A DNA stretch of 64,000 bases from Selaginella moellendorffii (GCF_000143415.4 NW_003314261.1:3278880-3342879), one strand, 5' to 3'. Shown: positions 22,059-34,392, counted from the first letter of the stretch. Notes: generated from the letters alone by a model not told the origin. A program made the numbers and translations.

Positions 22059-23368
22059 ATGGGGAACGAAAAGAAGCACACGCATTTTGATTGCCTTCTT
22101 TTTGGTATGCTGTTTTACAACTACTACAATCCCTTGGATTCGACTTAACAGGCATGGTTGCTTACAGATCTGGATGATACTTTGTATCCTTTCAGCCTCG
22201 GTATCGCAGAAGCATGCAGGCAAAATATCGAAGGTATGGTGCTTTAGTAGGCTCTGCTACGTCTCATTGAGCGTGCCATGATACCAGATTTCGTGTCGAG
22301 CGTCAAGCCAAGAATGTTTTCTAGTCTGGTAGATTTTTTACCATACGAGTTCAAAATACTTCATTCTCCTTCCTGACGCTATTGCCTTTATTTTTCGTTC
22401 CAGAATACATGGTGGATAAACTTGGCATTGATAAGAGTATTGCAACTGATTTGGGCCAGACTTTGTACAGATGCCATGGAACTACAATGGCTGGACTAAG
22501 GGTACTGTATTGTAAGCTTGAAATTTACCTCATGACAGGACTTTTACCAGGCAACAGGCTATAACTTTGATTACGATGACTTTCACAAGTGAGAATCGTT
22601 TTTGTTTCCGACATAGTTTTACACGGTGTATTTCATATGCAGTTACGTACACGGCAGGCTACCTTATGATCTTTTGAAGCCCAATCCCGAGTTACGAGAG
22701 ATGCTTCTGAGCATGCCGCAACGCAAATATGTGAGCTTTTAAAAATCTGGTTATTCGTTTCATGTCCTTCGTTACAGGTCTTCACTAACGCGGACAAGAA
22801 TCATGCGTCTAAAGCTCTACACCGAATGGGCTTAGAAGACTGTTTTGACACCGTCATATGTTTTGAAACAATCATGGGTCACGAGGGGACGGATATGATA
22901 AAGAAAGCAACAGGCAAAGATAAGCGCGTTGGGAGGCAGAGCTTGAAAATGGTCGAAAGCTCGACCAGCGTGGCTGTGGTCTGTAAACCCGAAGCAAACA
23001 ACACGGTGGCCGCGATTATCTGCAAGCCATCGCCAGAGGCTATGAAACGAGCTGTTGAGATCATCAACGTGGACGCTAAACGAGCTGTAAGTCATTTCAT
23101 AGCTCACTGCGCCTTCTAACGTCTCTGTGAAACCATGCAGCTATTCTTTGATGATTCCCCGCGAAACATTGCAGCAGGAAAAGCTGTGGGTCTTCATACT
23201 GTGCTGGTAAGAAAACTTCTTTCCTTTCATTCTGGCTCGAGATATCTGGCTCTCGACTTATCTCGAGCGTTACCTCAGGTTGGCAATGTCACCAAGTGTG
23301 AAGGAGCAGACTACGCCATTGCGAACATCGTTGAAGCAAGGAAAGAGGTTCCAATCATCTGGGACTGA
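22059..23368 (+). CDS. HAD-superfamily hydrolase, pyrimidine 5'-nucleotidase/SDT1-like
   Basis: Eight exons (22059-22104, 22168-22233, 22404-22501, 22551-22588, 22643-22730, 22778-23086, 23141-23206, 23279-23368) encode about 266 residues. HAD motif I (FDLDDTLYPF, split by an intron inside the codon for the first Asp), the cap segment GTTMAGLRATGYNFDYDDF, motif II VFTNADKNHA, the KPSPEAM motif III lysine and motif IV LFFDDSPRNIAAGKAVG are all present. Plant relatives (At5g59480, At5g02230) are annotated HAD hydrolases; the yeast homologue Sdt1 dephosphorylates pyrimidine nucleotides. Between motifs II and III, exon 6 holds a charged insert (roughly GHEGTDMIKKATGKDKRV to NNTVAA). Cytosolic location is likely because no leader is seen. 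Confidence 0.88.
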
Positions 23369-23477
23369 CTCGCCCTGCTATGAATTCACAGTCTCGAGAC
23401 TCACAGGAAAACTGTTACAAACTGCAACAGCGTCCCTGTCACGGTCTTATTTCGTCCAAGGACAAACCATAGGGGTT

Positions 23478-23906
23478 TTACAGATTTCTGGGATGGCTCA
23501 TCCAGTCTCCACCATGGACAGGCATAGAACGATCCACCTGGGGGCAGTGATAGACAAACGCAGCTACTCGCTTTCCAGCTTCCGTCACGACTTCCACAAC
23601 ATCACGGTCGAATCCTTGGTGCTCCTCGGAGCTGTCACAGTGGTGGAGCAAGCTAGAGAGATCACTGGGGTCGCTAGCAGACACTACGTATCCTTTGACG
23701 GCATTTCCAGGCTCGTCCAGGCTTACCGCAGCTTGCCTGATGGAAGAGGCTCCTCTTCCTCGTGAATTGACACAGAACAATCGACCGCCGAGGAGCCAGG
23801 CCGCCTCGCCGCGGCTGCTGCTTCCTAGTCGGAGGCGTTGCGGGCCTCCAGCATCGGGGCGGAGGTTGCCGTAGACGAAAACGTGCTGGACCTCCTCGTC
23901 CGCCAT
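23478..23906 (-). CDS. AIG2-like / gamma-glutamylcyclotransferase-fold protein
   Basis: A single exon of 142 codons from ATG 23906. The N-terminus has VFVYGNLRPDAGG, the YGxLR-type substrate loop of the AIG2/GGCT (BtrG-like) fold. Later segments (VKGYVVSASD, DSSEEHQGFDRDVVEVV, AAFVYHC) follow the fold order, with acidic residues where the catalytic Glu is expected. Some plant family members release 5-oxoproline from gamma-glutamyl compounds; others have no known reaction. It ends 109 bp from the convergent HAD gene. Its start lies only about 35 bp from the AT-rich transposon block, so its promoter is probably inside that boundary. Confidence 0.75.
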   Translation of the reverse strand: MADEEVQHVFVYGNLRPDAGGPQRLRLGSSSRGEAAWLLGGRLFCVNSRGRGASSIRQAAVSLDEPGNAVKGYVVSASDPSDLSSLLHHCDSSEEHQGFDRDVVEVVTEAGKRVAAFVYHCPQVDRSMPVHGGDWMSHPRNL

Positions 23907-23939
23907 AGCTAAAACTTATGGCTATAGACAAAACCACTT

Positions 23940-25599
23940 TATACGCACAAGACTGTTATTATATTTTTTGAAAGGGAGAAGATGCTTAACATACTTAAGT
24001 GTCATGCTAGGCTAGGTGGCAAAATTTGGGAACCTTTGGATATGATTAATGGGAGAATGCAAAAGTTATTATTGCTTATGTAAATAGTAAAATAAATCAA
24101 ATTTCTGTTTATTTATTTTAGAGTTTATGAAACTTCAACATAACAAAGGTTTTGACTAATTATAATTCTCTAAAATTTTAACGATAAATCTTGAACATAT
24201 AAATCGCAATTTCTTGTAAAATTAAACATACTATTTTTTAAACCTTGTCCTTAATGATAAATAATAGAAAATAATTTTTTATTATTCATAAATTATTAAA
24301 CATCACCACAATATAATCTACATTTCTGTATATTAATCCTTATTTTTATCAATTTTATGAAAGTCTACATAAATTCTTATAAAATATTTTTATATCATTT
24401 AATTTTTTGCTTCACATTTAACAATGATAACCAAAAATATAGTTGCATTTTTCTATAAATATTATAATATTTTACAATCTTTAACTTTCATCTAAATAAA
24501 TTCATAACACTATCAAATCCTCATATTCAATAAATGATGTCAAACACATTATACTCAATTACTTCAGTTATAGGTTCACTTATATGGAAATAAAACAAAT
24601 ATTTTAGTCACACTTAAATTAAATAATTTAGTTATTTTATAAATTTAAATTTAAAATTTAAAATATTTAGTTGTATAATCTTAATAAATTATAATAAGTT
24701 CCTTTTATTTTACTAAAAATGCTTACACACCATTTTTGTCAATAAAATACCTTCTTTATTTTTATTGCTATTAAATTGTTGAAGGCTTGCAAGAATGATG
24801 TCATATTTATATCTATAATTTAAATCAATATTTATAATATAAATAAAATATATACATGTTTATATTTATTTTGTATCATTTAAGTATAGTATTAATGATA
24901 TTGTTGGATAGTATATCATAACAATATAAAATTTATATTTATATATAATTTAATTTTACTTATTGCAACCTTCATATGAAAATTATATCATACTCTACAT
25001 ATGACAAATGAATTTGATAATGGTCTATACTTGAATTTTAATTTAAATCTCATAGCCATGAAACAGGAGAGGGAGGTGATCATCAAAGACTTGCACCATC
25101 TCAAATACTATTTAGTATGGGACTCGTCACAGCTAGCTTGTGTCTCGTTTGGGAGTGTTAACGAGCTTAAGGCTTAAACATTTGAACTATAAATTTTGAG
25201 ATGGAAAAGTAATTTTTATAAATTTTTCCTCTATAATTTATTTAATGTTTGATTATTGAAAATTTAATGTTAAAATAAATTAAATTAATAAAAAAAAACC
25301 TTTTCATTATTTTTAAAGTTCATAAGCTTTAAAATAGAAATTAAGTGATAAGATCCAATAAAATAGTTATGTATGACCCAATAATATTAAATTTATTTAT
25401 GGATAATTTCATAAATTATGGTAGATCATTTTTATTGCCACTATAAGTGCATAATGTGCATATTAATTAGCTCAAAAATCCTAGCTTATATATAAGAGTG
25501 AGTGGTTCAAATTGAAATCAGGAAGGATGGAAAGTAATCAGGGTTCTTTGGTGAATGAGTTGAGATCTAAAGGAACATCAAGAAAAGGCACTAGTGGAT
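23940..25599. other. AT-rich, gene-free start of the retrotransposon island
   Basis: Base composition changes abruptly to very AT-rich sequence directly after the AIG2-like gene. No reading frame, RNA gene or intact repeat is recognisable. It is probably highly mutated transposon DNA. Confidence 0.6.
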
Positions 25600-27650
25600 C
25601 TATAGGTAATGCTACTTATTCATTATCTCTATGCCAAACTTCATAAATTTGTGGTCCAACTTGCCGCAACACTTGATATGGTCTTTTCCATTAAGCAAGG
25701 AGCCCCTTAGATAAACTATATACTATAAGATTGGGAAAATGGACTAATATTAATTTGTTCACTTTTTACTTTGCAGATAAATGATGGTGGAGTTGTATCA
25801 TTGTTATTGTCCCACTTGTATATGGTTCAATAGACTTTACTTGGACAAATGGAAGAATGTTTATTAAATATTAATCCTAAGACATAGCATTGCCAGCTCG
25901 TGATAATTGTGAAGGTAAACTTAACTCTGTCATCATTATAAAATCATGATCATATAAGAGTTTATTTAGTGAAGCACCAATGGAACTCTATACCCTTGTG
26001 ACATACAGATAGTAAAGAGATGATAAATAACTATCCAATCCAAATGTTGAAAGTTCACATACTTCATGATTATCCCTTTGAAGATCTGAACAAACCGTTT
26101 CACCAAGCTATCTATTTATGGATGATAAGCATTTATGAAAGTGTAGTATATCCTTAACCAAAACATCAAAATATAAAATGCCTCAGCCATAATTGTAGAA
26201 CCATTATCTGAAAAAATTCACTTTAAATAAAAATATTAGAACACCACTTGATTAAAGAGGAAATACCTAACAACAATTGTTGATGCATTAGAAATAGCAC
26301 CAACTTTCACCTAATAAGTCAAATAGTTGGAAGCAATAATGATGTACTTATTGCCTACAATTAACCGTAGAAAAAATCCCATCAAATCAAATGCCACCAA
26401 CTCAAATAAATAGAAAATTATAATTGACTCTAACCATCCTTCATCAATACAAAGGGGAGTATTACACATATATCAGATAATATCATATTGTATCTTTGGC
26501 CAATATAAAGACCTATGCAACTTTTTAATCACATGATAATATCCTATATGCTTACATAGAATAAGAGAATCATGGTAAATATAAAGAGAGCATAGAATAA
26601 ATATTGAAGGCACCACTAACCATAAATGATCATCAAAATCAATCCCAAAAAAAATAAAAAATGTCATCCTCAAAGTGATATTGAAAATGTAAATGCCAAA
26701 ATGGCAAGTTATCAATAAGTGAGGTAGAATTCTTAACCTTTTACAAAGCTTTTAGATCTATGGCTTAACCTTTTGAGCTTCACAAACCTTGTCAACAGAA
26801 GTTAAATGTTACTCTACACCTTATGAACGTTAAACATCAAGTATAACAACCGTTGATGGTACGAAATCCTTGTCTAGAAAATACACAAATACTAAAATAA
26901 TAAACTTGTCAAGAATAGAAAAGAAAGCAAAGAATGGAAAAGCACTCGAGAAACGGCATTAACATTAGCCATAAAACTCATTAGGCAATAAACAACTTCA
27001 AAATTATACATTTGAAGCCTTAGAGCCCACTAAGTAGTATGACCAACCAAGTTCTTCCTCTTCAATAATAAAATAATTGCAACATGATCACCTTCTAGCA
27101 ATGTCTAAAAACTATACAAATATGCATAAAATTTCTTGAAACCCCAAACTATTGCTAAACATTTATTCTTTGTTGTAGAGTAGTTCACTTTTGCTAGTTA
27201 TAATGTATAGCTGATGTACATAATAAGATGATATTGATCAAGAACACTCATACTGTCTTGCATTAATATATCCAAAGTATCCATACGCAAAATGAAAGGT
27301 TGAGTGTTATCAAGATATGTCAAAACTAAACAAGTTGTCAACAACTTTTTGAGATTAATAAATGCCTATTCACAATCTTTAGACCAGATGAAAGATAATA
27401 TTAATGACTTCAACAATGCTCGCAATAGTGTAGTGCAATCCAAAAGATGATCAACAAAACAACTGAATATTGCATCTTGCCCAAGAAGCATTGCATATCA
27501 TTCACACACTTTGGAATAAGTAACTTTAGAACAACCATAAATTTGTCAAGATCAACTTTCAAACCTTTATGAGAAATACAATACGCAATATAAATCATGT
27601 CCTTAAACCCAAATACATAGTTTGACTACTTTAGTTTTAAACTAACTTCC
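25600..27650 (-). pseudogene. Decayed Ty3/gypsy retrotransposon pol relic
   Basis: Minus-strand fragments occur in pol order. The first is a reverse-transcriptase tail (ISHKGLKVDLDK, near 27,550). Next is an RNase H end with ALRLQMYNFEVVY and ANVNAVSR (near 26,950-27,030), then an integrase zinc region (HDSLILCKHIGYYHVIKKL then LYWPKIQYDI, 26,500-26,640), and the integrase GPY-type end (WKRPYQVLRQVGPQIYEV, near 25,640-25,690). The frame is broken many times. Many Arg and Pro codons are replaced in a way that fits C-to-T loss at methylated sites. Confidence 0.75.
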
Positions 27651-27708
27651 TACAATTGATTCAACACCTTCCAAACATCACAGATGTATTCCTCCCACAT
27701 CCATGTGA

Positions 27709-28576
27709 GACACAAATCTTAGAGCCCCAAAGGTGGAGCCAAAAGAGTGCCACATGGTAGTGGCCGAAGCAGAAGCCAAATGAACATAACATGTTTGGAC
27801 TAAAACTTCGACTTGAAAAGTTGAGAGTGGGAGTGGAATTCCCAATGAAGGGCTCGAGGAATGGGCTCAAAGCGAGCAATAAGTGAGTCTTTAGAAAAAG
27901 GGACACAAGAGGACCAACACATGACATATGGAAGTGTTGAAATGGACCCGAGATGGAATCCGAGATGGAGTCCGAGATGGACCCGAGATGGACCTGAGAT
28001 GGACCGGAGATGGAGTTCGAGATGGAGTCCAAGATGGAGTTTGAGATGGAGACCGAAATGGACCCAAGATGGAGTATGAGATGGACCCGAGATCGAGATC
28101 GAGTCCAAGTTCGAGACTGAGGCTGAGTCTAAGTCCGAGTTCAAGTCTAAATTCGAATACTAATACAGACTGTTGGGAGAAAGCCCAAAGCAAACAATGA
28201 TGGAGGTGTGGAAGCACCAACAATGAGTTATAGGACTTGGCAATTATGAGGCAACTAAGCAAAAAGTTGCAAAATAATTGATGAAACTGGTAGAAGGTAA
28301 CTACCTAAAACTTCTTATTGGGATAAAGAAGTTAGACATACCCTTATAGGGAATGAATTGCTTATGTTGTGATATAGTAAGTCAATGTCGTAAAGGGAAT
28401 ACTCATTGTCAAAGATGCTATCGATGGGACACCCAAACACTCTAGAACACCCAGAGATGGTATTTGGTGTTGTGAGGGCAATAGATAAGGCCCAAAGGAC
28501 TAAGTTCTTAACAAATGATGGATAGAAAGTGCTATCCAAACACCCAAGGTTGCAAAGACAAGAAAAGTCCGTTTAC
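27709..28576 (+). repeat. Degenerate LTR-C-like fragment with GAGATGGACCCGAGATGG array
   Basis: 27,720-27,940 resembles 31,771-31,930 and the reverse complement of 52,530-52,690. It is followed by an imperfect array of GAGATGGA(C/G)(C/T)C-type units at about 27,945-28,150. The TG start at 27,709 is approximate. The part after 28,150 loses clear similarity. A TRIM element is inserted at its right end. Confidence 0.55.
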
Positions 28577-28582
28577 CTGAAC

Positions 28583-29283
28583 TGTAGCGCATCTTATCTC
28601 TCTCCCCTTAAGCCAATTGGAAAAGGGGCAATTGCTTGATGAGAGAGCCCTTAGTGGCTATTTTATCCCCATTTATCTCCCAAATGACAGTATATCCAAA
28701 TCTCATCCCATGATCCAAGGATCCACGGTGACAGTATATCCAAATCTCATCCCATGATCACATGCGCTACACTCACCCCCCCTTTAGAGATGTCAATGTC
28801 CTCATTGACTATTGACTAACAACCCCTACTGAGCCAAGGGGAACCAGCACCTCCATTTCCGCACTCAATCTACCAATCCTTCCATTGTGTAGACTAGCTA
28901 TTCCATGTGAGGCAACTAGTCATCCACCCGTACCGCAGTCCCACGGTGGATACCTTCGTCCGTGGATACTCCACACAAGAGGAAGGACGTACGCATGGAT
29001 GCCCAATACGTACGATTTCAAATTTAGGGATAGGAATATACCTTGCTCAAGGGTATATTATACTTTTAAGTAGCCACTAATCAATGGGAATCGAACCCGT
29101 GCCATTTGCTCCGATACCAACTGTAGCACACCTTATCTCTCTCCCCTTAAGCCAATTGGAAAAGGGGCAATTGCTTGATGAGAGAGCCCTTAGTGGCTAT
29201 TTTATCCCCATTTATCTCCCAAGGTTCCAAGGATCCACGGTGACAGTATATCCAAATCTCATCCCATGATCACATCCGTTACA
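28583..29283 (-). mobile_element. TRIM (terminal-repeat retrotransposon in miniature)
   Basis: Two near-identical direct terminal repeats flank about 350 bp: 28,583-28,771 and 29,122-29,283, each starting TGTAGC and ending (G)(C/T)TACA. Next to the right repeat is a primer-binding site on the minus strand (TGGTATCGGAGC, 29,108-29,119), complementary to initiator tRNA-Met, so the element reads leftward. The pentamer CTGAA lies at 28,577-28,581 and 29,284-29,288, a target-site duplication with one base of border uncertainty. The left repeat contains an extra internal copy of a ~29-bp segment. There is no coding capacity. Confidence 0.85.
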
Positions 29284-29288
29284 CTGAA

Positions 29289-31749
29289 TTAGACAAAGCA
29301 AAAAATGGAATTTTGGCAAGGCTAGTGACGAGCATATAAAAGCCCATATGTAGCAACATTAATCCTGGTGTGTGGGATTATAAGGTGAACATTCCTGGAT
29401 TGAGGAACCACTCCCTAGGCTATTGGGTAGCTTCATCCCCAAGAATACTTGTTAAGGTATGGTAGAAAGTGAAAAGCTATTCTCTTAGTTTGGAGGTGAA
29501 TAACTGAAGGAAATGTATAAAGCCAAAAGCAAATAGTAAGGGGATAGAACTAAACCATAGGAATTGAAAAGCATAACCAAGGGTGGTTATGTTAGTTGGA
29601 AGTGAAGAATCAAGTGGGTGCTCAAGTATGTTATTACTAGTAACCATGGTGCCATGAAGAGTCTAAAGCATGGAATTGTCCATGCTAAACCATATGGCAA
29701 TTAGAAAGCTTACGAAAGGAAAGGCCTTAGCAAGCTAAAGGATAGAGTTCCTTCAAAGTTCCCAAAGGCAATTCTAAGTAGCATAGTACCTAGAAAAACA
29801 AGTGTAAATGGTTCATAGAACGTGCAAAATTAGAGTGGTGCAGCAAAAGCGTGGTCTTAAAGCTTGCCATAAGGCAATGCTATCAAGGTTGGGGAAGTAA
29901 TTCCCAAGTGTTTAAAGGGATGACTTAGAACGAAAGTCGATGGTCAAGGACTTTCACGCTTATGCATGAAACCATGTTATATTGGTCAAATGATTTGAGC
30001 GAGAGTGGCAAGTTAGGGGAACGAATCCCCTAGTTGAAGGTGCTAACTTCAAAAGGGGTGGCCTATGGGGCCAAGCATGGAGGAGTCCATACATGATCAT
30101 AGACTTGTCAAGTGAGAGGACTTGGCAATTTGGAGGGACTAAGTTCCTAAGTTATGATCTATAGTGCATTTTGGATATAAATTGGTGCACTAGCGTGGGG
30201 AGTCACGTCAGGCATCTAGGGTGATGCCGTCCGTAGATATATATATGGAGGTTGAGTTCGAGTCCCAACCCTCTAGTGCTTGGGTTCAAATCCCAAATCA
30301 CTAGGGCGTGGTGATGGTTTGGAATATGAGGACACTCATTTTTCGGTGGTCATGGACTCTCAGTGAGGAGACTGGTTTGGGCACACCGCCAAGTGAAGGA
30401 TGCCTTGAAGTCGTGATGCACAGTTAGATTGCTTAGTGTGGCTCGGCATATCTAACTTGAACACTTGGTGCAAGTGGCACTAAGGACATGGTGAATGAGA
30501 TGGGGACACCCAGTCTCAATTGCTATAGACCCTTAGCCAGAAGGGCTGGCTTGGGTGCACCGCCAAGTGTGGGGGATGCCCCCGGGGTTATGGTGAACAA
30601 CTTAAAAATCTAGAAGACCTAATACCTATTGGCAAACCTGTTAAGGTGCCAAGGTGTGATCACTAAAACAAGGACAAGGTCCTTGTGAGGTTAAGGGATA
30701 AAGTTCCTAGTTCAAAGTGTTCGTTTGAACTATTGATAATGGTGTGGAATGGTCAAGGTGACCAAGTGGGAAGAACACCTAAGGGAAATCATTTGTGACT
30801 ATGCGATGGCATAGTGAGTCTGAAGAAGGTAGTTTTTATAAGAGACTTAGGGGAGGGTCACAAAGTTGGGCCAGAGATAGAGCCCACAGTAGAAAATCCT
30901 AAAGAGACGTACTAGGGGTGAACACCCTCTGGACTTGGCAAAACAAAGTCTTTGCTATGGAACTGAAATGATACTTCGAGAATGGAGGTAGTGATCCGAT
31001 ATTGCTAGGTGCAACAATCAAGGATAGGAGCAAAAGACTAGTGGCTAAAAAAAGAGCCATGAGAATCATGGGAAAGAATCCAAAACGCAAAGTTAGGCCA
31101 AGAACACTAATGTGTTAGGTGCTAATGACTTGTGGGAAAAGCAATGTGTTTCCAAGGATGGATCCCCAATTGCTCCGATTTGGCGAAAATGGTAGCTCTA
31201 AAGCAAGGAGTAGTAAAGTAGCCAAATGATAGGGATGTGGCAGCCCTAGCACGAATTAGGATAACTAGAACTTAGTGCCAAAGGTCACACAAAATGGGAA
31301 AGAGGATGATGGTGCCCTCAAATAGAAAACTTCCAAAGATGGGGAAGTGGAGTTGCACAATATGTGCAATGCAAGGTGTCAGAGACACTTAAGAAATTGA
31401 CTCTGACAAGTCAAATTTAAAAGTTCCAGAGTGCAAGTTTATATCAATGGGAATTGAGGCTACTCAGGAATGAGTAGTGGAATTGAGTTAGAGAGGGTGT
31501 TTCTAACGGGTTTAGCGAGAACTAAACTAATAAAAGTGAGCAAACCACCACAGATGGTTGAGGGAGTCTCTATGTTGGAGAGACTATGCTCCTTAGAGGA
31601 TGGACAAGGAATGGTGAGCCTTCGGTGTCAAACCATAAACAAATATTGGCTGGGTGCCAAGGATGGAAGTGGTAATACATGCATGTGTTACTTTATAAAG
31701 GGGTTTACCGTTCGATGAGGACATCGAACTTCGTCTATAGGTGGTGGAG
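29289..31749 (+). repeat. Non-coding internal region of an old plus-oriented LTR element
   Basis: No coding frame is supported. The part 30,180-30,600 is similar to the reverse complement of 37,790-38,040, the non-coding end of chromovirus A1, so this is retrotransposon-derived and in the opposite orientation. It lies between two LTR-C-like pieces in plus orientation (27,709 and 31,750), which suggests one old element. Confidence 0.5.
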
Positions 31750-32399
31750 TTGTGAGATAAAAATCCCTAAGCCCCAAAGTGGAGCTGAAAGGGTGCCATG
31801 TGGTAGTGGCTGAAGCAAATGCCAAACAAGCGTAACATGTTTGGACTAAAAGCTCCGACTTGAAAGGTCGAGAGCGAGAGTGGAACTCCCAATGAAATGC
31901 TCAAGGAACAAGCACAAAGCGAGCAATAAATGAGTTCGAGATGGACCGAGATGGAGTCCGAGATGGAGTCCAAGATGGACTTGAGATGGAGTCCGAGATG
32001 GACCCGAGATGGACTTGAGATGGACCCGAAATGGAGTCCAAGATGGAGTCCGAGATGGACCGAGATGGTGTCTGAAATGGAGTCTGAGCTGGACCCGAGA
32101 TGGAATCCGAGATGGAGTGCGAGAAGGACCCGAGGTGGAGTCTGAAGTCGAGATCGAGAATGAGACCGAGACCAAGACCGGGACTGAGACCGAGACCGAG
32201 GCCGAGGCTGAGACCAAGCCCAAGCCCGAGTCCAAGTTCGAGTTCGAGTCTAAGTCTAAGTCCGAGTTTGAGTCTGAGAGGGTGAAAGCCCAAAGCGTTC
32301 GTCTCTCAGACCCTGGGGGGTTTGGTGATCTCCAAAAATATAGTAGGGGGAGGACTCTAGTGGAGCCAATTTGGCCAGGAAAGGCTAGTTTGGCCCACT
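31750..32399 (+). repeat. LTR-C fragment, inverted relative to the copy at 51,245-52,697
   Basis: Starts TGTGAGATAAAAATCCC and runs through a hexamer-type array (GAGATGGAC, CGAGTCCGAG units, about 31,935-32,280), GGTGAAAGCCCAAAGCG and TATAGTAGGGGGAGG. It is the reverse complement of about 52,120-52,697. It is cut off at ~32,400, where similarity to A-type gag begins. Confidence 0.7.
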
Positions 32400-32402
32400 A
32401 GT

Positions 32403-33551
32403 TTGGCTAGTTTCACTGCAATTGAAGCATATGTTATATCCCATGTTACTAGCAAACTTAACCTTCTTATCCGTGGGTTTGTTCCTTTTCGCTTAACTCC
32501 CCTACGTACTTGCTCACTGGCCATCGGATCTGCCTTTCAGAAACCTTACAGACTCATTCTTAGAGAAATTCTTCTTAAATTTCCCTTTGCCATATGTCCC
32601 TTTTGGTTGGCCTTTTTGCTAAATGTGAACACTGACCTTGTTGTGTTACCCTTTTGTAGGTTATCATTGAAATGCACCTTAATACCTGCATCCAATGCTT
32701 CTTTGTAGTTGGTCGGGTTCCAACGCATCACCTCGCCTCAAGCCCAGGTCTGCAAGCCTAATATAAAGGCATGGAATGCATCTATATCGCCCATGTCCAT
32801 GACAATGATTCTCTTTGCCATAAACACATTCACATACTCTTGGATGGTTCCCACCTGCTTTAGTTTGCTTAGCTTATCCTTTAGGTGTAAAGTAGCATTC
32901 AGCAGAACATAGGTTGCACAGATCGTCACTCTCATCATTTCCCAAGTGGCCACTAGTCCTTCGTTAGCCTCTATTATTTTCCACCAAGACTTAACATTAT
33001 CTGCCAAGTATGGTTTTGCATATGGGACCTTCTCTAAGCTTGATAACTGCAACTCTTGGAAGTAATCCTTCATATTGTAAAACCAATCCTCCACCACCTT
33101 ATAGTCGTTCACTCCCTTTAAGATTGGTGGGGGCTTTTGTTTGTACTTGGGAACTAAGGGATTGATTCCACTTCAGTTTATTCGACCTTGTTTGGTTCTA
33201 CCTCAGTCCCCACCACAGGTTCCATGCCTTCCACTACCAGCCTTTGCATTCTTTGGCTTTTTCTTTCGCTTCTCGTCACACTTTAGTTTGTGTATGAGGG
33301 TTTTCAATAGGGTATTGGTCTGTGCCAATTGTTCTTTTAGAATATCCAATCAAGCTTTATATGACCAAACCTCTCCACCAGACTCTTGTTTGGAAGATTC
33401 CTCACTGGAGTCCTCCTCATGCAAGGATTCTTCATCTATAGGTTCTTGTTCGACCAGAGGCTCCAGCTCCAAAAGAGGTTCTGTCTTTACTTTGGCTCTT
33501 TTACGCCCTGCCTTTGCCATCTCCCAGCAATTTGCCTCTATCCTTCGCTAG
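32403..33551 (-). pseudogene. Relic gag of element A2
   Basis: Clear similarity, on the minus strand, to the gag of A1 (41,790-42,910). Examples are VNDYKVVEDWFYNM, GTIQEYVNVFMAKR, FHAFILGLQTWA followed by a stop, and EVMRWNPTNYKEALDAGIKVHFNDN. Multiple stops and shifts are present. At the codon where A1 has an in-frame TAG, this relic has CTG (32,538-32,540). Confidence 0.85.
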
Positions 33552-33579
33552 AACTGAGGAAAAGGCTCCAATACCAAAT

Positions 33580-34392
33580 TGTAAGCCATAAATTTTTTCT
33601 TTTCAATTTGCTAGCTTACCTTATCTATCCAACCACCACAGCCTTAGCCTTAGTTATGTTCCCTTGCCAATGTTCCCACCTATTGTATTAACTCCTACTT
33701 GGTCCTACTTGGTTTCAACTACTCACTACATGAGCAATAGAGTGTTAGCCATCCATCCACGAATTCCCAAATCTTTCTCAATCCCCCTCCCCGGGTTAGA
33801 CTAGACTTAAGGTTCGAATACACTCCCCACAGGCACAAGTAGCCAAGCACACCAAGACACCAGGTTCTTAACATCCCTTGGTACAACAAGACTTGATCAT
33901 GGGACTCTCTAAATCCTGAGCCTTAGGTGCAACACTTGCTCTAGGACGTGGGGGGAAACACTGTGACATAATGGCCCAGTATGGGTACCCCTACTCCCCC
34001 ACTTCCATCTCGAAGGGATGCCCCAAGCCCCTAAGAAGGGCGAGGATCAATGAGCCACAAGGTACTCAAGTGGGGCACCACTCCACATGAGCAAGGAGCA
34101 CTATAGTCGGTTTCCCTTTCAAGTGTGGGAGCTATTCTTGAGCACTTCCTTGGGTGGCCTTTCTAGCACCACCCAAGTCCATGCTCACTCCCACCCAAGG
34201 CCCCTTAACCCCAATCTTAACCTCAAGTTAGTTTGAAAACACTACTGGAGAGTTCTTCCAAGATTGGTTCCTGAACCTCACTATCCCTACTATACTTTTG
34301 GAACCCCCCTCCCCCCACTTGGGAGACACATACTTTGGGCTTTCAACCCTCAACCTGTATTAGTACTTAAGCTCGATCTTAGACTCGACCTC
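33580..34392 (-). repeat. LTR of element A2, part 1 (split by element B)
   Basis: Starts TGTAAGCC next to a PBS-like ATACCAAAT and follows the A1 LTR sequence with many substitutions up to the start of its hexamer array (CTCGATCTTAGACTCGACCTC). It is interrupted at ACCTC by element B; the rest resumes at 49,266-49,538. Confidence 0.8.
34388..34392. repeat. Target-site duplication ACCTC, left flank of element B
   Basis: ACCTC occurs here and at 49,266-49,270, directly outside the two B LTRs. Confidence 0.8.

Noticed and set aside
22288-22331. Alternative exon in the HAD gene beginning DFVSSVKPRMFSS
   Set aside because: The family sequence continues directly with EYMVDKLGI from 22,404; the alternative breaks the frame.
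31846-32293. Overlapping open frames of Gly/Leu/Ser/Glu-rich low complexity on both strands
   Set aside because: They come from the hexamer array in an LTR, not from coding selection; the same happens at 37,369-37,683, 43,750-44,064 and 52,185-52,532.
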